NCBI GenBank assembly: GCA_963402885.1
Contig: OY727102.1
Span: 4,588,001-4,652,000 of the forward strand
Reading direction: 5' to 3'
DNA from: Antedon bifida
Lineage: Eukaryota > Echinodermata > Crinoidea > Comatulida > Antedonidae
Length of the DNA stretch: 64,000 nucleotides
Under the pieces are notes generated by a model. The model saw only the letters and a list, made by a program, of their open reading frames with translations, was not told the DNA's origin and ran no database searches. Position 1 is the stretch's first letter; every line of letters begins with the position of its first letter. The position numbers were made by a program, and so were the translations under genes. Shown here in pieces: positions 10,701 through 21,833 of this stretch.

Positions 10701-13700
10701 GGCTTTTCTTGAAAATCAAAAATTAGCACATAGCTGAACAACAGAAGTAGCATCAAATATGTAATCTAAAAATAAATAAGATATGGTCAGTTTATATTTA
10801 CTGTATAATAATATAGTGGGCCTAGTCATTAAAATTACTCAGCAATTTACCATCTAGAGAACAGATGGTTGCCATATTATAAATATAACAATAGGTCTAG
10901 GCAAGAAGATAAAACGGATTAAAGAAGCATAATTTTAAAATAACATTTCACACAGTGATGTGGTCTTACCAGTCCACCAAAAAACTTTGTTACTGGGGCA
11001 TTGTAGAACATTGACACTTTCTCCTGCATTGTTTTTGAAACAAAGTCTTTTCTGTATGGAATCACCTTCAACAGTAGCGGTACAAGCAAAACAAAAAACG
11101 CTTTCCCCGAGGAGCAACGCATTCCATCCATCCAAATGTTCTGGATGACAGCCTGAGGACATGGACGGGAAATAAATTCCTCCGCTTCTGACTCGGCTGC
11201 AATGGTTAAGGTGTTCATACCTCCCCACTGCTTGTGTGGAATTGTAATCATCATCTGAGCTAGATCTTCATCTGTGACATAGCACTCATCAATTACACAG
11301 ATTGCAAGTTTTTCAAATTTTCTGAAACAAAGATCATCATTTTCACGATTAGAAAAAGTAAAACCCAGCAAACATTAACTTTATTAATTATATTACAATT
11401 AATTATAATTATATTTACACTGTTGTAAGGCAGAGACCCAAGGTCCCTGGTTTATGGACCTAAGTAGACGACATATTTTAACACCTGTTCTCTTCCCCTG
11501 GGCTTAGCTCATAGCCGTTGCGCCACTGAAGTTTATTACCTTGAGTTTTCAAGAAGCTTAAGTTTGTCATCTGGATCTTGGGCACTTTTTGACATTGAAC
11601 GTAACATTCTTGATGCAACGATGGCTAAACAAACTGGGTCTTCTCCTCTCTCCCAGAAGAATTCTGCTAGGTCCATCCTAAGAAGGTCAAGCAAACAATA
11701 ACTGTATATTCACTCATCAAAATATACATAGAATTAATTCAAAATTACTGAATCAACAATTGCTACTGAAGTTTTTTTTTTATCAATTTATTTATTTATT
11801 ACGGCATAAAACAAAGTTTCTATTACACAAAAGTGTTTTCAAAATCTGTGCCAGTACATACCTGCTAACCAAAACTGCCCACAAGAAAAGCTCTCTAAAA
11901 GGTCGTGGAAAGTGCATGCCAGGGTTAACAAGCTCAGCTACCGAGAAGCTCTCACCTATGGATAGCGGCTCATTGTTTGACTTTATGTTTAGAAACTCTA
12001 CCTGAGCAACGTAAGGTAGCATCAAACCTACATGATTAAATCTTTTAATGTGAATATGTGAATTATGCATGAGCAGATTTTCAGATTTTGCTTGAAGAGA
12101 GCATCATTTCACATCAAAAGCAGGGACAATCCTGAGAAATGCCAAAGCGTTGAAATAGGAACCATCCAAAAATTACAACTGATTTTAAAGAGGAGATATA
12201 AACTATGAAGATGACAATGATCATATGATAATGATATTGATAATATTAAAATGGACGTCACACGATTGATATCAATGATGATGAGAAAAATGATTATGAT
12301 GAACGTAGATAATGTCTGAAGATTAATTACCTGATAAGCATGTTGACATTGCTACAAGTGCTTTACACTCTAGTCCAACATCACCAATGTTACGATCGTG
12401 ATTATACAAAGGTGCTTCGTGTTCTCCCATTAATGACTGAATTAATTTTCTAACATGATGCAGGTAAAATATATTACCTAACTGTAAAAAGTAAAAAGAT
12501 TAAAATGTTTTGCACATAATTTCTACTGATGCTCAGAGAGGCATAAGAGAGGCATTACCATGGAAGAAAACTTGCTGTAGAGACCTACATGCAAACACCC
12601 AAGGATCAGGATCCAGGAATGGTTTGGAGAGATCAGTCAAAGACAGAAGATGATCTACTGTAATAAATTAGTGGATCTTTTGTTTGTATATTTACATTTA
12701 TTATCTTACCCCACCACGAGTTTTGTCTACGATTAGCTTGCGAATAAACTTGTTCGTTTCGGCAGCTTTGTTATACAAGTAACGTAGTCTGGCAACCGTC
12801 AGATATTCTTTCATGATGGCGCCCTTTTCTAGAAACAGTTCTAAGAAGTCCGCTCTGTTCTCAGTCAAAGCCTGAGTCACAAAGTTATCAAGACTCCCAA
12901 GCTAGAAATACAAAAATATACATCATTCAAATATGAAAATCTATTATCGATTTTCAGAAGAGTCGCTATGTTGACCAAAAATGTCATGGTATCTTCAGTA
13001 CAGATGGAAGCCCTAAACACACTTTATTATACTTGTACCAAAACATACTTTTAAAACTTTTGAGTTTGAGATGATGCAAGTGTTTTAATGAATCCCATGT
13101 TAATAAGTACTTACTGGCCAATCATTATGGTCACTGAAAATACTCTCAGCAACATCTACTCGACCCCATGATAATGCTAACTTCAACTGGGATTTAGATG
13201 ATGCAGTCTGGCCTAGAAACATAATTCAGCAAAGGAAAATGTTTAATATATTTTGTCAGATCAGGAACTGATTGATGGAAGATGCAGGTGATCTGTGTTT
13301 TTCGTAGCATAGTAGTATCAAAACATTAATTACCTTTGAGTAGAGCTTTAAGTATAGCTAAATCCAGATCGGCTTGTTCTCCTGTATCCATTCTAAAAAT
13401 GGTAATCTTTAAAAGAATAATAAAAAGATTTTATTTCATACAAAAAGAGAGAGATTAACAGGCTAGAGAGAGGATACCAAATATAGAATAGAATCAAATA
13501 TAAAAGTATGAATGAAAAATAAGTAATAATTATCATGATTGATAATAATTATTTATTATGAATAATTAATTTGTATCTTTACCATTGATTCACGTTCCAT
13601 AATAATATCAATAGCCCCTTTTAGTTCCGGTATCGTGTGATGGTCTTTACTAATTTGACACACAGTGTGTATTCTTTCATATATTATACTTTGCACAGAA

Positions 13701-16700
13701 GATTTTATTTTTCGTACTCCACTATTAGAAGAAAAACAAATTAAAAATATTAAGTTATATTGATATATTAAACAGGAATTAATATTTTAGGAATTTAGAA
13801 TGCTACAGCTAAATGAAACTTACTTAATAACAACACAGTTCCTATTAGCAAATGCAAGCAAATCGGCTGCTCTGCCTGTACCTTCACAAACCACAACAGG
13901 AGTATCGAGTAAAACAGCTTCTTTTGTGGATAATATTGTGTCCGAACCACCCTCCAGGCAAACTTTTACAACTGGAATACCTAGACCAGGCTCTGTGAAA
14001 TGATAGATTAAGTTAAAATTTCACAAAGGTTTTATTTATTTAGCAATCAGAGGGTATAAAATGTGATTTATAGGTATTTAGTATGTTGTTAAATACATTA
14101 ATACTAAATCAATTGTTAAAAGCCCCTTTAAATATGACATCAAATTACCAAGTTGATTTTGAGTAAACTTCTGTGCCCTGATTGTCTGTTCCAGTTTAGC
14201 TCGGTATGGGACGTCGCATCCAGGCATCCTGGTACCATCATCAATTAGCAGAAAGTGTGTGTGGTATGGATTTAACGAGACTGGCTTACCACGTTGTACG
14301 ATTGGGTTAACTTTGTACTGGGCTGGATACAGTCCCTGTCAAGTCATAGAGATAACATAGGTATTTAGATCAACACTGGCGTTTTGTATGGAGGTTCTTG
14401 TCACAAAGTCGTATAAGATTCAAGTAATGTTTGGCGTGTCATACCTCTCCCTGTTTACCAACAAGTGACTGCCAGTTCTCTACATAACCCCAGGGTGCAA
14501 CACCTAGGCAGAGTATAGGTGTTCTTGTTTGTGCTTTATTTGAAATCCATCTCATGGCTTGACCCTCTTTAACAGCTTCACCAACTGCCTTGTGAACTCC
14601 ACAATTTACTCCAGTGCTAATTATCCATGCACCTACAGTTTGTGCAGCCTAAAAGAAAAAACAAATCAGTTTAGTAGGTAATCTTGACAGCATCTCATAT
14701 CAAGATGATTTTTTTTAGCTGCCAGATTGCATGATTAGAATGTCTGTGATATGATTTGGTGAGTTTGTCACTTGAACTGGTCAACGCTAAGAGTCTAAAC
14801 TAAAACTTTTAAAACATTTGTTTGTAAACTTTGAGTTTGCCACTGTTTGGAGAGGAAGGCTCAGCTGTTACTGGAGGCAGTGTCATTTTGTCTAGCTGCA
14901 GAATTGCATGACTACAAAAACTGTTATTTGATTTGTCCACAAACTTCAGCAAACTAGAATTTGTCCAGAAACTGTGGTAGCCTAACTTATGCGAGCAGTT
15001 GCAGTTTGCCAAACAGGTCTGTCAACAGAAACTTTGGACAACTTTTTTTAGCCTCTGCAAACTACAGTTTAATAATGTAGACTAGTCTTTAGGTAGTGTC
15101 ATTGATTACAGACTAAAAACTTAGTCTAGTAGCTTAGTTTGCAGACTCAAGCAAACTCCACATTTGGCAAGAAATGTTTCTAACTACAGCAAAGCTAGTT
15201 TATTGTTCTTCAGATATGTTGCATTCTAAAAATACAATGAGAATGGCAATTACTGGATAAATAGTGCCCCTCGGAATAAGGTCTTAATAGTAATAAAACT
15301 GCCATTATCACCTTGACTAAGCCTCTGTTAAAGGTATCTTGATCCTGTTTGTTCAATATGAAATTCTTGGTACCACCTGCTACAGATATTGCAAGATGTG
15401 GTATTGGCATCTTCCAGTGCTTTGACAATAGATTCAGTGTATGTTTTGGATGGGTATCATTAGAGATACGAACATACTATATAAAGAAAAGTAGAGAAAT
15501 CATAATAATCAAACACACACTTAATGCTAGTATAAAATGGTATGGTTATATATAATAAATGTACTTTTAGTTGCATGCAACGCGACTCTACAGCTCACTA
15601 TGTCGGTCGGTTGGTTGGTAAACACTAACTTGAGCACGCGACTGCAGCCATGTATATGGCCTTGTTACATTACATTACAGATCCTAGAATGAGAATTTGA
15701 ACAAGCAAACAATGCAGGATAAGAACAGGGGCTTGTTCTTGGGCTCTCACAACATACAGTAGCATATGCCAAACTCAAATGAACACCCCATGAGAAATGA
15801 CCAAAAACAACTTAGAAGAAAACTTTTTCCAGATATGAAGAATAAAAAAACCTTAATTGGGGAGTAGCAGAACAGATGATAGAAAAAAATGGTGGAACAT
15901 TTTTGCAGGATGAAGATGACAACTAAATTTTAAAATGAACTAATTAAAAAAAAAAAAAATACAAACATGTGCTACTCTAGATGATGATTCTAATTCGGTT
16001 AAAAACTCAATCTTCCCAAAGGCATCAGTTGGAAACTCCTTGACATCTTGGTGTTTATCCCAAGCATTCACATGTAATTCACTCTGTACGCTGAGGTTGT
16101 CTCCTTGAAGTTCGGCTGTAGTTTTCTGAGAACCTGTTGTTTGCGCTGAACCAGTGCACATGGGTATGGCTTCCTGTATATGTTCATTCCTTAGTCTACC
16201 ACAACAACACCTGAAAGAAGTGAATACAAATGAACAACTGTTTCCTTAATTTGTTAAAAGGATCCACCATTGGAAACTAGACTGATGTTAATTGTGTAAT
16301 ATAACTCTTGTTATAGCCCATTGGAAAAGCCTGGGAAACCAGTTTGAAGATACTAGATACATTGTCCCCTTGAAAAAATAAGTTTTGTTTAAAGATGTAT
16401 TGTCCCTTTGACCAATTCAAAAAAAATTTTTTTTTTAAATTTCGAAAAAAAGTGGGTCATTTTGAAGTATCATAATAGTTATTAACTTTCACCAAAAATT
16501 AGTAAAAAAAAAAATTATTTAACCGAAATACAGACATTTTATTGTTCAAAAAATAACTTTGACTTCCAGTCAAAGTTTTCGATCAAAACATATCTCATAA
16601 TGCAACGCGCTTGTTTGGCTACTCTGTATGCATAATCATAAAATTTCCTCGCGATCTGTGTGAAAACACCTTCTCAACCGCGACGAGTTGTAAACAATCC

Positions 16701-17738
16701 TAATTAGCATCATGTATAATGCATACTCGTGGTTTGAAATCTTTGTTTACTTTCGCTTGTGATGATTTTCCAGACGAAATGTAATCAAATTAATTTACCT
16801 GTTAATTACGTAAACTTGTTTTTTTCGGCTCGAATTTTCGACCTAAAGTGAATACCTTTAATATTACTTTGATATGGCCAATTTAAATTTAGAATATTTT
16901 TTTTTCATTTTTTGTGTTTCAAGGGACAATACATCTTTAATATGCCATTTTAATGTCACATAATAATATTCACTCTGACAAAAAATTGGATCAAAAAATT
17001 GTTTTACCTAAAAAAATGTAATTTAACCAAAAGCCTTTTATAAGTGAAATAATTATTATTTGTTTTCCATATTTTTATGCAGAAGTGAATTACTTTATTA
17101 AAACTATAAAATGGCCTATTCAAATTCTATTTTATTTTATTCAATCATCTTTATTTTTCATGTTTTTGGAGAAGGGCTAAGGAGTTCCTGCACTTAAGGT
17201 AAACCTCTATGCAATTCCTATGTCAGAAAAATGAAAGTATAAAATAAGAATTCTTCATTTACTTTTTATCTTTGTCTCCTGGTTTCGGAACATATCGTGC
17301 ACACTCTTTTTTAAAAAATGTTGTGGCAATCCAACTCTTATTGATGTTTTTTTCCTACAAAAAATTGCAATACTATTATAAATATTTTAATACCTTTTTA
17401 CTTAATTCGAACTAACCACTGTTCATAAAAACATAAATAATGCTATTTTACTTTTTTATTTAAAATGTATCAACCACTGTTCATAGAACATTTTTAATAA
17501 TAATAATAACATACTCTGTGCTTACCACTAATGGTATATATACACTGTGAGTAGATTCTGCATCGCTGTCTTCTATAATGTTGGTACTACTCTGACTTCT
17601 GCTGTATCTTGACTTCATAGGGCCTACACCAGCATTTGCTCTTTGCAGATTTGTCTTAACATTTCGTTTGACTAGCACGCCATCACTTGATGTGCTAATT
17701 TGAGGCAAGAAGTCCATATTCATTGAATTCATTTGCAT
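7717..17738 (-). CDS. TRPM-family cation channel, complete, 22 coding exons
   Basis: A tetrameric plasma-membrane cation channel of the TRP melastatin family. Exons in order: 17526-17738, 17263-17354, 15967-16210, 15312-15476, 14445-14648, 14149-14335, 13824-13992, 13583-13721, 13334-13406, 13115-13212, 12710-12901, 12331-12481, 11862-12027, 11540-11677, 10970-11321, 10637-10765, 10194-10445, 9855-10029, 9538-9679, 8951-9138, 8564-8696, 7717-8203. They sum to 1362 codons plus stop. Visible: the TRPM entry motif [17 protein letters not shown] (about 79), the SVAGG nucleotide-fold motif (214-218), VCLEGGSD, S1-S4 (about 862-980), S5 (989-1009), pore helix with GELFLD (1038-1043), a Cys pair in the outer pore (1052, 1063), S6 (1067-1093), the TRP helix IWRYERY (1107-1113), and a C-terminal coiled coil (about 1296-1362). 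The likely Ca2+ site is E901/Q904 with N927/E930. No NUDT9-H or alpha-kinase domain follows. The exon 3 donor (GTTTGT) is weak and may lie 6 bases away. An out-of-frame ATG sits 4 bases upstream of the chosen start. Confidence 0.93.
8331..8470. mobile_element. MITE of about 140 bp in the last TRPM intron
   Basis: TCTGTCTACATTATATATCA at 8331 is inverted at 8447-8470 (ending TAGTGTAGACAGA). Inside both ends are TCAAACT and a TGACA block. The right half recurs at about 50945-50990 (TTTTGTCACATAAAGTTTGA...), showing a dispersed family. Confidence 0.7.
11405..11540 (-). mobile_element. Possible tRNA-derived SINE fragment
   Basis: On the minus strand TGGCGCAACGG (reverse of 11518-11528) fits an RNA polymerase III A-box, followed by a CCAGGGACCTTGGGTCTCTG block. 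It lies in a TRPM intron and abuts the exon at 11540. The B-box is not clear, so the class is tentative. Confidence 0.3.
14785..15155. repeat. Weak inverted-repeat region in TRPM intron 4
   Basis: An AGAGTCTAAACTAA word near 14789 is loosely inverted at about 15134-15148 (TTAGTTTGCAGACTC), with many CAAACT and AGTTTG words between. It is probably an old MITE; the match is imperfect. Confidence 0.35.
16389..16940. mobile_element. MITE, 552 bp, in TRPM intron 2
   Basis: The left end TTAAAGATGTATTGTCCCTT (16389) is inverted at the right end AAGGGACAATACATCTTTAA (16921-16940), essentially perfect over 20 bases. No ORF lies inside. The interior holds a perfect hairpin AACTTTGACT-TCC-AGTCAAAGTT. 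A fragment with TACATTGTCCCCTTGAA lies just left, at about 16359. The target duplication is ambiguous (TA or TTAA). Confidence 0.8.
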
Positions 17739-17759
17739 GCATTTCAGAAACTCAATATT

Positions 17760-18890
17760 ATACTAAAAAGCAATCATCATGCCTGTAGGCCTATCATGCA
17801 TTATGCCTACTATAAAAGAAAAATATTTTACAAAAAAACTGTTAAATACTTAATACTTCTGAATATTTTAAATAATTGTATACATATGGTAAAACAATTG
17901 GAAAACTATTTACACTGGAAAAAAGCATACCTAAACATAAAATTATAAAAAACAAAATATCAAAGAATTCTCATACAACTAAGAAGTTAACTTAAATTTA
18001 CATGGCATGGACGAACTCATTGGTTGAACATCGCCAAATCGTGATAAACAAGTAACCAATGAATTTTACGCACGGTACACGGACCTACACAATAGACTAA
18101 ACTGCAGTATTGCTGACTACGGCCTTGCCTCTATAGTGAGAACATACGACCGTGGTCAAAAAGTAGGTCTAGGCCTAGTCTAGAAAATATGATCATCCCT
18201 ACTCAACAAAGACGAGTCTGCTCTTTATTTAAACTAATGCAATCAATATAATTATAAAGAGCAGTTCTAGTAAATTTGAAAATTAAATAGGTTTAGTTGA
18301 GGCACAAAGGTACTCACCAGCTCATTTTATACGCTGTGTTATTAACTACTTTAGCATTTCATATTATGACGGAAACTCCTTGTAAGTAGGCTTAAGGTGG
18401 GCTTATGTCGACACGGAACTACGATAGCCTATCCCTGCCACTATTATTATTATTTAATTATTATCAAATTCATACTGAGTCGAAAAATTGTCGACATAGT
18501 AAGTCGAAATTTGACACAAAGAATGTTAAAATTAGTGAATATTTAAATCGCGCGCTAGCACATGTGAAATCGGGTCCCATAGATGATGGAGCAGGAATAG
18601 TTAAAAGTTCTGACCAATCAGAACTAGGAATAACCCCAGACGATACGTCCGGTGCCTTGCGCGCGGGAGGGCCAGAATAGAACAGGGAAGGGCCGAACAT
18701 TCACAGTCCAACATGAATCTACCACGTTTGTCATTTTGACAATCTGTCGAAATAGATAAGACTGATCTCTTATTTTTAATTTCCACCACTTGTATATTAA
18801 CAACGAACTATGCGTCAAAAGCGTCCATTGCCCCGTCGATTCCCAATTGTGTGTACGCTACGGACTCGCCGCACGTCAACATAGGGAAAA
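17760..18890. promoter_or_regulatory. TRPM 5' flank with a CpG-richer segment
   Basis: No recognisable coding exon. The stretch at about 18540-18880 has noticeably more CpG (for example GCGCGCGGG near 18660) than the AT-rich neighbours and could be a promoter for TRPM or a bidirectional start. An acceptor-like TTTTTAG lies just before the TRPM start exon, so a noncoding or extra 5' exon may exist here. Short open frames on both strands match nothing I recognise. Confidence 0.3.
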
Positions 18891-18978
18891 ACTGTAGATG
18901 TAAAATGTAATCAGTGTTGTAGATTACAAAAATGAGAACATTTCACATATAGATCAGTGTATAATTGATAAAAAGTTT

Positions 18979-19310
18979 CAGTATCGGAAACAATTTCGCG
19001 ACCCATCAATTTTTGTTCGCGACCTAAACATTTCATATTTCAATGCAAAAAACCTGAGGCATCTTGAAATTTATGAATATCCTCTTAACCTAATCAAGAC
19101 AGTGGAGTTATGCGATATCGAACAAAAATACAATAATTGTAATAGAACACAAGATATTTAATTTATTAATATGAGAATAATAATAATAGGTATAATAAAG
19201 AATGCCGATAGGGGTGGGGTGTTTCTGTAAGATCAAATACGCAATGTTGGGTCGCGAAAATTCCCAAATAGGATCATGGGGTCGCGGTCAAAAAAGGTTG
19301 CGGAACGCTG
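18979..19310. mobile_element. hAT-like nonautonomous remnant
   Basis: The left end CAGTATCGGAAACAATTTCG and the reverse complement of the right end (CAGCGTTCCGCAACCTTTTT) are loosely similar. Both lead into CGCGACCC words, the pattern seen at many hAT-type element ends in animal genomes. No 8-bp target duplication is preserved and no transposase is visible. Confidence 0.45.
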
Positions 19311-20234
19311 ATATAGGGTATATAATAGGCATTTTTCCTAAAAAACAATTCACAAATTATTTGCCCCAAATCTCAATTTTTGGGTTTATTTATTTTAACT
19401 TTTTAACACATTTTCTTGAAAGAATTTGGAAAACACAAATTAGCCTCAAATCAAATCCCCCGCATCCCCTACGCGCCTCTTTTATTTTGTAAACGCGCAC
19501 TTCAATTCTTCTAAAACTCAATTGGACTTTTAATTAATATGGAATCAAATAGATACTATTGTAACACTCCTTTGCTAACCTTTCGTAAAAAAACTTATAT
19601 CTGTTTTTTAAATTGAATTATGTTTTTTATTATACTATTATTTAGCCTAGTGCGTGCGTTTTCCTGTCCTTTTTAAGGTTTTTATTGGGGTGACGACTTC
19701 TATATTAATTATGATAATTTTTCTATGTTTTTACACATTTGTGAACGCATGTATTCATATTTATCATTTGATTATTTTTAATTTAACAAATGTTGTTTAT
19801 TCAGAATATTGTTGATTGTAGGGCCTACGTGTCTAGCTACGCGTCGTGTGCTTAGCTTGCCGCCATCATTAATATGCCATATGATGGATATTATTAGCAA
19901 AAGCTACACTGCACTATCTTTGATATTAGACAATATACCACAATAGAGGGCGCAACTTCAATAAATAAAAAAAAATAATAAAAAGTTGAGAACAACAAAA
20001 TCGGAAGGGAAGAGAGTATCGACAACCTACCTACCCTCATAAATAATTAACGTTGTACATTAAACACCGGATTTGAGGGACATGAAGTTTAAAACATCGT
20101 AAGGTAAATAAATACAAAAAAATGTGCAGGTTGACAATTTAATTACTAATATTTTACTTTAGGCTAGGATCTAGGCCAGCCAGGCGGCCTCCTTCGGCTC
20201 CCTATATTATACAGGATCGGTTACCAATGCGTAT

Positions 20235-20323
20235 GGACGTTCGGGCCCAACCGTGTGGACGTTCGGGGCCAACATAATTAGACGATCGGGCCCAACATAA
20301 TTGATTGGACGATCGGGCCCATT
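20235..20323. repeat. GC-rich minisatellite, four degenerate units
   Basis: Units GGACGTTCGGGCCCAAC, GGACGTTCGGGGCCAAC, AGACGATCGGGCCCAAC and GGACGATCGGGCCCATT start at 20235, 20257, 20280 and 20307. A degenerate fifth lies near 20338. Each contains GGGCCC-like and CGWTCG cores. It stands out sharply from the AT-rich context. Confidence 0.75.
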
Positions 20324-20484
20324 CTAAAAATAAAGGAAAAACGATCGTGTCCACGAAAATGAATTTAATTTATAATTGTCCACCATAAAATCAATTAAAG
20401 TTGTTCTTTTCACGAGTTTGTGATACAAATGTAATTTATGTATATGTATATGGTGTCATCATCACTAATGATGTCAATTATAAT

Positions 20485-21095
20485 ATGAGCCTCAACAAAA
20501 GCGATTTATGCAAATTGTTTTTACTTGCTACAGAAAAAACCAATTTCATATTCAATGGTGATATTTATTTATGATCAAATAGATGGTGTGTCAATGGGAT
20601 CTCCCCTTGCACCTGTTCTAGCCAATTTATTTATGGGTCATCATGAACAAACATGGTTAAAGAATGGTTAAACACAAGCTGCGGTCATGTTTTACCGTCG
20701 TTATGTTGATGACATTTTTTGTTTATTCAATACAAAAGATGATGCAAATACTTTCTTTGACTATATTAACGATCAGCACCCTAACATAAAGTTCACAATT
20801 GAATATGAGATTGACCATCTTCTTCCATTTTTAGATAAATTGTTAAACAATAATGGTTCTTCTGTCGTAACTTGTCTTCAGAAAGCCTACCTTCACGGGT
20901 CTCCTCACTAATTTTTACAGTTTTACTTCCTTTTCTTACAAAATTGGGCTTGTTCGTACTTTGATTGACAGAGTTTACAAATTGAATAATTCCTGGTCTA
21001 GCTTTAACAATGACATTTCAACCATTTTAAGTAAGAACTGTTTCCCCTCAGTATAATTAATGACAATATTTACAGATATCTTAATAATGTTCTCT
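20485..21095 (+). pseudogene. Dead Penelope-like element reverse transcriptase fragment
   Basis: The conceptual frames show the RT blocks of Penelope-like retroelements: DGVSMGSPLAPVLANLFMG, then FYRRYVDDIFCLF with the YVDD catalytic signature, FLDKLL, and further downstream KIGLVRTLIDRVYK and ILSKNCFPS in another frame. The copy is broken by a frameshift near 20565, an in-frame stop near 20669 and a shift or stop near 20910, and it lacks a GIY-YIG endonuclease segment. It is a 5'- and 3'-truncated fossil, not a functional gene. Confidence 0.85.
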
Positions 21096-21101
21096 CTTCT
21101 T

Positions 21102-21537
21102 AATCCTTAAATTTGATGATTTACAGACGTGTTTCTCGCACACCGTTCGCGAATTTTGCATACACGAAGTTCAATATTTCCGTTTCTATGGAGCGCCAAC
21201 TACAATAGATAGAGGGTTTAAAACTAAGTGGAATGCATCTACTTTTAATGCATCTATTTATAAATTAAACATTTTAATTTCCAATTTTTTTGTCAATAAA
21301 AATGTTGTAACATGTTACTGCTGATAATGTGTTGTTTTCAAAAAACATTAACCGACCCTAAATCAGCATCACTAATTAGTCTATCCCGGGACTAACAGGG
21401 ATATTATTTAGATCATTGAGGTATAAACCTACAGTACATCTTAGCTCCATAGAAACGTCAGTATTGAACATGGAGTATGCGAAATTCACAAACCGTGTGC
21501 GAGAAACACGTCTGTAAATTCATCCATTTAAAGGATT
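21102..21537. mobile_element. Inverted-repeat element, 436 bp with 94-bp arms
   Basis: Arm 21102-21195 is about 85% identical to the reverse complement of 21444-21537. The best-kept part reads TTTACAGACGTGTTTCTCGC at 21120, and the inner ends read TTTCTATGGAGC. The loop has no ORF. It directly follows the Penelope fossil and may have inserted into it. No clear target duplication was found. Confidence 0.85.
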
Positions 21538-21824
21538 TATTTGTTATTTGAAGCAACTTGCCCAACAATCTACATGTACTGTAGCCTAGGATAGGATAGT
21601 TGTATTTTGCGATTTGAATGATGATAAAGCAAATGAAGAAATTTCTCCAACAAGAGAAATTCATTTATTTTAAAACAATTTTGAATGTTTAGTTTCATTT
21701 CAATTATTTCGTCAGTACAAAGAACATATATTTAAAAATAAAGAAGAAGAAATATGATTAAAAACAAATAAAATTCTCAATAAATGTGCTGACAAATATA
21801 TAAACTGTATTTTTGTAGGTGCGA

Positions 21825-21830
21825 ATGTGA
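21825..21830 (+). promoter_or_regulatory. Minimal upstream ORF (ATG-TGA) before the RGS-anchor start
   Basis: Within the predicted 5' leader, an ATG is immediately followed by TGA, ending 3 bases before the main ATG at 21834. Start-stop elements of this kind are known to stall initiating ribosomes in other systems; an effect here is inference. Confidence 0.4.
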
Positions 21831-21833
21831 ACT

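Noticed and set aside
10935..11371. Extra frames overlapping the TRPM exon at 10970-11321
   Set aside because: Alternative-frame or intron-extended shadows of the TRPM exon; only one frame carries TRPM homology and the right phases.
18405..18700. Short overlapping frames on both strands near the CpG-richer segment
   Set aside because: No homology is recognisable, they overlap in opposite strands, and base composition explains their openness.
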